DNA of 64,000 bases from positions 248,001 through 312,000 of the forward strand of contig NZ_JABAIH010000007.1 of assembly GCF_012641395.1 (NCBI RefSeq), written 5' to 3'. Source of the stretch: Rhizobium sp. P32RR-XVIII. Lineage in GTDB: Bacteria > Pseudomonadota > Alphaproteobacteria > Rhizobiales > Rhizobiaceae. Position numbers and translations under genes: made by a program. Positions 59,327-64,000 of the stretch are shown here, in pieces (the stretch's first letter is position 1; every line of letters starts with the position of its first letter). The notes under the pieces are model-generated. The model saw only the letters and a program-made list of their open reading frames with translations, did no database searches and was not told the origin of the DNA.

Positions 59327-61498
59327 ATGAGCCGCATTGAAAAGCACGGTCTTTCCATCGAAACCGTCCTTCACGATTTCATCGTCAACGAGGCGCTTGC
59401 CGGCCTTCCGATCGATGCGGACGCGTTTCTTGCCGGCTTTTCGGCGATCGTTCACGACTTGGCGCCGAAGAACCGTGAGCTGCTTCTGAAACGCGATCAA
59501 CTGCAGGGGCGCATCGACGAATGGTACCGCCAGAACGGCGCGCCGGCTCATATGGATGCTTACGAGGCCTTCCTCCGCGAAATCGGCTACCTGTTGCCGG
59601 AAGGCTCGGACTTCCAGATCTCTACCAGCAATGTCGATCCCGAGATTGCCTCGATCGCCGGACCGCAGCTCGTCGTACCGGTCATGAACGCGCGCTATGC
59701 GCTCAACGCTGCAAATGCGCGCTGGGGCTCGCTGTACGACGCCCTCTATGGGACCGATGCCATCCCCGAAAGCGACGGCGCGGAAAAGGGCAGGGGCTAC
59801 AATCCGAAACGCGGCGAAAAGGTTATCGCCTGGGTTCGCGATTTTCTGGACATGGCGGTTCCGCTGGAGGGCTGGAGCTGGAAAGATGTGGCGCGCTTCG
59901 CGGTGAAGGACGGGGCTCTTGCCATCACCGCAATGGATGGCGAACATGCATCGCTGGCGGATCCGACGCATTTCGCGGGCTATCGCGGCGATGCGGCTGC
60001 GCCGACGCATGTCCTTCTGAAGAACAACGGCATTCACATCGAGATCGTCATCGATGCCTCCACCGCGATTGGCAAGAGCGATCCGGCGCAGATTTCCGAT
60101 GTCTGGCTGGAATCGGCACTCACGACCATCATGGACTGCGAGGATTCGATCGCCGCCGTGGACGCCGAAGACAAGGTTGTCGTCTATCGCAACTGGCTCG
60201 GCCTCATGAAGGGAGACCTTGAGGAGGAAGTGAGCAAGGGCGGCTCGAGCTTCGTCCGCAAGCTCAATCCCGACATCACCTATGAGGCACCGGATGGTTC
60301 GGCCCTTGAATTGCACCGCCGTTCGCTGATGCTCGTGCGCAATGTCGGCCACCTGATGACCAATCCGGCAATTCTCGATCGCGACGGCAATGAGGTTCCG
60401 GAAGGGATCATGGACGCCGCGATCACGGGGCTGATTGCGCTTTACGATATCGGCGCCGGCGGCCGTCGCAAGAATTCGCGCACGGGATCGATGTACATCG
60501 TTAAGCCGAAGATGCATGGGCCAGAGGAAGTTGCCTTTGCGGTCGAGATTTTCTCCCGCGTCGAAGGGCTTCTAGGCGTGCCGAAGAACACGATGAAGAT
60601 GGGGATCATGGACGAGGAGCGCCGCACGACGGTGAACCTCAAGGAATGCATCCGCGCGGCTCGCGAGCGTGTCGTCTTCATCAACACAGGGTTCCTCGAC
60701 CGCACCGGCGACGAGATCCATACGTCGATGGAAGCCGGCCCGATGATCCGCAAGGGCGACATGAAACAGGCGGCGTGGATTTCCGCCTATGAGAACTGGA
60801 ACGTCGATATCGGGCTGGAATGCGGGCTTTCCGGCCATGCGCAGATCGGCAAGGGCATGTGGGCGATGCCCGATTTGATGGCGGCGATGCTCGAGCAGAA
60901 GATCGCGCATCCGAAGGCAGGCGCCAATACCGCCTGGGTTCCCTCGCCAACGGCAGCGACACTGCATGCCACACACTATCACCGGATCAACGTGGCTGAC
61001 GTTCAGCGCGGGTTGAAGGATCGCGCCCGCGCCAAGCTCTCCGACATCCTCTCCGTTCCGGTGGCCGTGCGGCCGAATTGGACGCCGGAGGAAATCCAGC
61101 GGGAGCTCGACAACAATGCCCAGGGCATCCTCGGCTACGTCGTCCGCTGGGTCGATCAGGGGGTCGGCTGCTCGAAGGTGCCCGACATCAACAATGTCGG
61201 CCTCATGGAAGACCGCGCGACGCTGCGCATTTCCGCCCAGCACATGGCCAATTGGCTGCACCATAAGGTGGTCAGCGAGGCGCAGATCATTGAAACGATG
61301 AAGCGCATGGCCGCTGTCGTCGATCACCAGAATGCCGGCGATCCGGCCTATATCCCGATGGCCGGCAATTTCGACGATTCGATTGCCTTCCAGGCTGCCG
61401 TCGAGCTCGTGTTGAAGGGCAGGGAGCAGCCAAACGGCTACACCGAGCCCGTTCTTCACCGCCGCCGGCTTGAACTGAAACGAAGCCAGGCGGTCTAG
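59327..61498 (+). CDS. glcB: Malate synthase G
   Basis: GlcB joins glyoxylate and acetyl-CoA to malate, in the glyoxylate cycle or in glycolate use. The 723-residue length is that of the G form, not the 530-residue A form. Recognisable segments are LESALTTIMDCEDSIAAVD, the GIMDEERRTTVNLKECI region with catalytic residues, RVVFINTGFLDRTGDEIHTSMEAGP, GHAQIGKGMWAMPD and VPSPTAATLHATHYH. GGAGG lies about 7 nt before the ATG. A terminator follows. No glcDEF or aceA is in the window. Confidence 0.98.
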   Translation: MSRIEKHGLSIETVLHDFIVNEALAGLPIDADAFLAGFSAIVHDLAPKNRELLLKRDQLQGRIDEWYRQNGAPAHMDAYEAFLREIGYLLPEGSDFQISTSNVDPEIASIAGPQLVVPVMNARYALNAANARWGSLYDALYGTDAIPESDGAEKGRGYNPKRGEKVIAWVRDFLDMAVPLEGWSWKDVARFAVKDGALAITAMDGEHASLADPTHFAGYRGDAAAPTHVLLKNNGIHIEIVIDASTAIGKSDPAQISDVWLESALTTIMDCEDSIAAVDAEDKVVVYRNWLGLMKGDLEEEVSKGGSSFVRKLNPDITYEAPDGSALELHRRSLMLVRNVGHLMTNPAILDRDGNEVPEGIMDAAITGLIALYDIGAGGRRKNSRTGSMYIVKPKMHGPEEVAFAVEIFSRVEGLLGVPKNTMKMGIMDEERRTTVNLKECIRAARERVVFINTGFLDRTGDEIHTSMEAGPMIRKGDMKQAAWISAYENWNVDIGLECGLSGHAQIGKGMWAMPDLMAAMLEQKIAHPKAGANTAWVPSPTAATLHATHYHRINVADVQRGLKDRARAKLSDILSVPVAVRPNWTPEEIQRELDNNAQGILGYVVRWVDQGVGCSKVPDINNVGLMEDRATLRISAQHMANWLHHKVVSEAQIIETMKRMAAVVDHQNAGDPAYIPMAGNFDDSIAFQAAVELVLKGREQPNGYTEPVLHRRRLELKRSQAV

Positions 61499-61508
61499 CA
61501 CCAAGCAA

Positions 61509-61540
61509 AAAGGCTGCCGGAGAGGTCTCCGGCAGCCTTT
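61509..61540. terminator. Intrinsic terminator between glcB and the L,D-transpeptidase gene
   Basis: AAAGGCTGCCGGAGA (61509-61523) pairs perfectly with TCTCCGGCAGCCTTT (61526-61540). The T-run after it serves glcB and the A-run before it serves the convergent gene. Confidence 0.93.
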
Positions 61541-61561
61541 CTTATGCAGTAGGCTTCTGGC

Positions 61562-62245
61562 TTACTGGATAACAATGACCTTGGAGGTCGTCTTTCCAGG
61601 ACGGACGCGGCTATAAAGGTCGATCACGTCCTGGTTCATCAGGCGGATACAGCCCGACGAAGCGGCGGTGCCGATGGAAGCCCATTCCGGCGTGCCGTGC
61701 AGACGGAAAAGGGTGTCCTGACCCTGCTCGTTGAAGAGATACATGGCGCGTGCACCGAGCGGGTTATCGAGGCCTGGTCCCATGCCATCCTCGACGTATT
61801 TCGCTACATCGGGCTTGCGGACTGCCATTTCCTTCGGCGGGTGCCAGGTCGGCCATTCCTGCTTCCAGGCGACGTATGCCGTGCCCGCCCATGCGAAGCC
61901 CTGTTTGCCGACGCCGATGCCGTAGCGCATCGCCTTGCCGTCCGGCAGAATATAGTAAAGGTGGCGCTCACGCGTGTTGACGATGATCGTGCCTGGGCGT
62001 TCCGTGGTCTCGTATGACACGATCTGGCGGCGGAACTCGGGCTTGACCCTCTGAATAGGGATCGCCGGCAGGGCATATCCGGCATCCTTCGTCACGCCAT
62101 AGGCGTCGTCGAAGATCTGCGCGGTCTGGACCGTGGGGCCAGAGGGCTTGTTTTCCAGGGAGGCGCTATCGGAGGTGGTGGAGCAGCCGGCCAGGGCTAA
62201 GGTCGCCATCAGGCCGAACACAGGGAATGCATTGCGGATGGGCAT
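61562..62245 (-). CDS. YkuD-type L,D-transpeptidase, lipoprotein
   Basis: L,D-transpeptidases form 3-3 cross-links in peptidoglycan or attach proteins to it; in the Rhizobiales such enzymes are numerous and tied to polar growth. The 227-residue protein has a lipoprotein signal with lipobox LALAGC (Cys21) and, after a linker, a YkuD domain with the catalytic motif HGTPEWASIGTAASSGCIRLMN (Cys199). It is therefore anchored in the envelope by lipid. A shared terminator separates it from glcB; mmcB diverges from it with a 168-nt gap. Confidence 0.94.
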   Translation of the reverse strand: MPIRNAFPVFGLMATLALAGCSTTSDSASLENKPSGPTVQTAQIFDDAYGVTKDAGYALPAIPIQRVKPEFRRQIVSYETTERPGTIIVNTRERHLYYILPDGKAMRYGIGVGKQGFAWAGTAYVAWKQEWPTWHPPKEMAVRKPDVAKYVEDGMGPGLDNPLGARAMYLFNEQGQDTLFRLHGTPEWASIGTAASSGCIRLMNQDVIDLYSRVRPGKTTSKVIVIQ

Positions 62246-62413
62246 GAATATCTCTTAGGAAAAGGGGCAATGAGGAACGGTCTTTGACGATGGGTTATTT
62301 TCGATTAACTTCGTCTTTGCAAGATGCTGCAGCGCGACAAGAGTTACCTGCTGCGCAAATTAAAACCGGATGGTTTTTTTGCAACAAAACGCGGTCCTGC
62401 CACACGGTAATCC

Positions 62414-62908
62414 ATGACGATTTTGAGCGTTTACAATAACAATCCGTTAATAGATGGCCGGCAATCGGATAGGGCTATGCTCGTGCGCCGCGGGACTCAG
62501 ATATTACTTCATGAGATGCGCCACGCGGTCCTGCCCGAGCTGTCGCTGGCCAGCGGCCGGCGCGCCGATCTGATCACGATTTCGGAGAAGGGTGAAATCT
62601 GGATCGTCGAGATCAAGACTTCTGTCGAGGATTTCCGCGTTGATCGCAAATGGCCGGAATACCGGCTGCATTGCGACCGGCTTTTCTTTGCGACGCACAA
62701 GGACGTGCCGCTTGATATCTTCCCGGAGGAATGCGGTCTGTTCCTTTCGGATGGCTACGGTGCGCATCTGCTCCGCGAAGCGCCGGAACACCGCCTGCCG
62801 CCGGCAACCCGCAAGTCGGTGACGCTGAATTTCTCGCGTGCCGCAGCACAGAGATTGATGCTGGCCGAATGGGCGAACGGCAAACAGCTCACCCCGGACG
62901 ATATCTAA
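62414..62908 (+). CDS. mmcB: MmcB-family DNA repair protein
   Basis: MmcB proteins are PD-(D/E)XK nuclease-like and were linked to mitomycin C resistance in Caulobacter. The 164-residue protein has the pattern LVRRGTQILLHEM, then ADLITISEKGEIWIVEIKTSVEDFRVDRKWPEYRLHCDRLFFAT, in which the Asp and the EIK pair fit the nuclease core. The frame start at 62414 gives MTILSVYNNNPLIDGRQSDRAM. I looked for the alphaproteobacterial SOS box (GTTC-N7-GTTC) upstream and did not see one. The stop is 1 nt from the stop of actR on the other strand. Confidence 0.85.
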   Translation: MTILSVYNNNPLIDGRQSDRAMLVRRGTQILLHEMRHAVLPELSLASGRRADLITISEKGEIWIVEIKTSVEDFRVDRKWPEYRLHCDRLFFATHKDVPLDIFPEECGLFLSDGYGAHLLREAPEHRLPPATRKSVTLNFSRAAAQRLMLAEWANGKQLTPDDI

Positions 62909-62909
62909 C

Positions 62910-63485
62910 TTACTTCGGCGCGCGCTTGGCGAGTATACGCTGCAGCGTACGCCGGTGCATGTTGAGCCGCCGCGCCGTCTCCGAGACATTGCGCTCGCAC
63001 ATTTCATAGACGCGCTGGATATGTTCCCAGCGGACACGGTCTGCCGACATCGGGTTTTCCGGCAGGTCGGCTTTCTCGCCCGGCCGCTGCGTCAAGGCGG
63101 CGAAGATGTCGTCCGCATCAGCAGGCTTGGAGAGATAATCGACAGCACCGAGCTTCACGGCTGTTACCGCGGTGGCGATGTTGCCATAGCCCGTCAGGAC
63201 GATGATCCGCGTGTCATCCCGGCGCTGGCGGATCGCTTCGATGACGTCGAGACCATTACCGTCGCCGAGCCGCAGGTCGACAACGGCGTATTTCGGCGGG
63301 TGGCTCTTCGACTTGGCAATCCCTTCCGCAACCGACTCAGCCATTTCCACCTGGAAACCGCGGGTCTCCATGGCGCGTGCCAGGCGTCGCAGAAATGGGC
63401 CGTCGTCATCGACGATCAACAGGCTCGCATCCGGGCCGATGTCGTGTTCGCTGGCGGCAAGAGTTTCGTGCGTTTGTTCAGTCAT
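62910..63485 (-). CDS. actR: Response regulator ActR (RegA/PrrA family)
   Basis: ActR/RegA regulators control acid tolerance, redox balance and fixation genes under the kinase ActS/RegB. From the ATG at 63485 (MTEQTHETLAASEHDIG) the protein has 191 residues: receiver domain with Asp26 and Asp27, the phospho-acceptor Asp70 in YAVVDLRLGDGNGLDV, the SKP motif, and a C-terminal Fis-type helix-turn-helix (HIQRVYEMCERNVSETARRLNMHRRTLQRIL), the short RegA form. An ATG at 63494 adds three residues. It is followed by mmcB on the opposite strand and lies 69 nt downstream of actS. Confidence 0.94.
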   Translation of the reverse strand: MTEQTHETLAASEHDIGPDASLLIVDDDGPFLRRLARAMETRGFQVEMAESVAEGIAKSKSHPPKYAVVDLRLGDGNGLDVIEAIRQRRDDTRIIVLTGYGNIATAVTAVKLGAVDYLSKPADADDIFAALTQRPGEKADLPENPMSADRVRWEHIQRVYEMCERNVSETARRLNMHRRTLQRILAKRAPK

Positions 63486-63554
63486 GGCTTCCAATCCCGG
63501 CGGTTGCCCGCTGTCGTTTTGTCAACTGCTCGTGTCTTCATTATGCCGATACAG

Positions 63555-64000
63555 TCATTTTGTCGAATGAGCATCGAGCAGCATGCGCGGCCATTCGACA
63601 CGAATGCGCGCTCCGCGGCTTTCCGGATCGCGGTTCCCGAAAGCGAGGGTCGCGCCGGAACGCTCGAGCAGAGTCTTGGCAATGAAAAGCCCCAGCCCGA
63701 GCCCGCCAGCCGTATCCTGATTCTGTCTTTTGGTGACGTAAGGCTCGCCGATCTGGGCAAGGATATCAGGCGTATAACCGCTGCCGTCATCCTCGATGAC
63801 AATCAACACCCTGTCATGATCATGTTCGATCGTGACCGTCACTTTTTTGCGCGCATAGTCGACGGCATTCTCGATCAGATTGCCGAGGCCATACATGATC
63901 CCGGCGTTGCGTTCGGTCACTGGTTCGCCCTTGCGCGGGCTCTTCTCGATCAACTCCAGCGCGATCGGAAGCTCGCGATAGGGCGCAATGATCTCCTCGA
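63555..64000 (-). CDS. actS: Sensor histidine kinase ActS (RegB), C-terminal part (cut by window edge)
   Basis: Only the C-terminal catalytic end of this kinase is in the window. The frame is open to the right edge, and translation of the edge bases gives an in-frame lead-in (EEIIAPYRELPIALELIEKSP), so the ATG at 63953 is not a start. It has the N box (GLGNLIENAVDYA), D box (IEDDGSGYTP) and G box (GGLGLGLFIAKTLLERSGA) of the HATPase domain. The H-box, the quinone/redox cysteine and the membrane domain are outside. Pairing with actR makes ActS/RegB the best assignment. Confidence 0.88.
   Translation of the reverse strand, partial: EEIIAPYRELPIALELIEKSPRKGEPVTERNAGIMYGLGNLIENAVDYARKKVTVTIEHDHDRVLIVIEDDGSGYTPDILAQIGEPYVTKRQNQDTAGGLGLGLFIAKTLLERSGATLAFGNRDPESRGARIRVEWPRMLLDAHSTK

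Noticed and set aside
58109..60517. Long minus-strand frame (about 800 codons) opposite the P450 and glcB genes
   Set aside because: It crosses two real genes with strong motifs on the other strand and has no recognisable domain.
62246..62413. SOS box upstream of mmcB
   Set aside because: No GTTC-N7-GTTC or its complement is visible in the 168-nt upstream gap.
63555..63953. Stand-alone small HATPase protein starting at 63953
   Set aside because: The frame stays open to the edge of the window and the lead-in fits a kinase, so this is the end of actS.

Overview
The window looks like the origin-proximal part of a chromosome from the Rhizobiaceae (Rhizobium, Agrobacterium or Sinorhizobium type alphaproteobacterium; genus not resolved). 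The evidence is the GC-rich coding sequence, the gene order parB-parA-rsmG-mnmG-mnmE-rho-hemJ-hemE next to an origin-like gap, the ChvG/ChvI pair with HprK, HPr and a mannose-type EIIA, pckA divergent from chvI, a TsaE-AmgK fusion, a DivL-like kinase with tyrosine at the phospho-acceptor position, and the ActR/ActS pair at the right edge. I see no prophage, insertion sequence, CRISPR array, rRNA or tRNA gene. This is core chromosome and nearly every base is accounted for.

Layout. 1-8281 (minus strand): chromosome partitioning (ParB, ParA), tRNA and rRNA modification (RsmG, MnmG, MnmE), Rho, and haem synthesis (HemJ, HemE). 8282-8683: candidate oriC, with an AT-rich segment, DnaA boxes and GANTC sites. 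8684-12298 (plus): PEP synthase regulatory protein, Maf, AroE, CoaE and DnaQ in a tight run. 12353-13429 (minus): SecB and FxsA. 13549-18871 (plus): Tim44-like protein, MltA, Smr, an XRE regulator and GyrB. 18928-23532: nitroreductase, fumarylacetoacetase-family enzyme, PHB depolymerase, DUF2852 and a YgjP-like metalloprotease. 23608-28666 (plus): trpF-trpB-trpA-accD-folC. 28715-42295 (minus): thioredoxin, AddA/AddB, MurU, TsaE-AmgK, DivL and AhcY. 42464-46363 (minus): ChvI, ChvG, HprK, EIIA and HPr. 46705-49459 (plus): PckA, ArfB and AlkB. 49466-54125 (minus): hisB-DUF2628-hisH-hisA-hisF-hisE-coaA. 54304-61498 (plus): HslV, a GNAT enzyme, HslU, DUF1402, a cytochrome P450 and malate synthase G. 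61562-64000: L,D-transpeptidase lipoprotein, MmcB, ActR and partial ActS.

How it fits together. Several blocks bear on replication, segregation and cell-cycle control: ParAB with one perfect and three imperfect parS-like sites, the candidate oriC, GyrB, DnaQ and DivL. Others serve envelope and carbon-state sensing: ChvGI, HprK/HPr/EIIA, PckA, PhaZ and GlcB. MltA, the L,D-transpeptidase, AmgK and MurU act in peptidoglycan turnover and recycling.

The best second-look items are the parS family including one member far from the rest at 48330, the origin gap, the tyrosine H-box of DivL, an AccD that has lost three of four zinc-ribbon cysteines, an AddB without the iron-sulphur cysteines, a possible hairpin over the hisB ribosome-binding site, and operator-like inverted repeats upstream of pckA, ahcY and the fumarylacetoacetase-family gene. 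I did not find a convincing wholly new multi-gene system.
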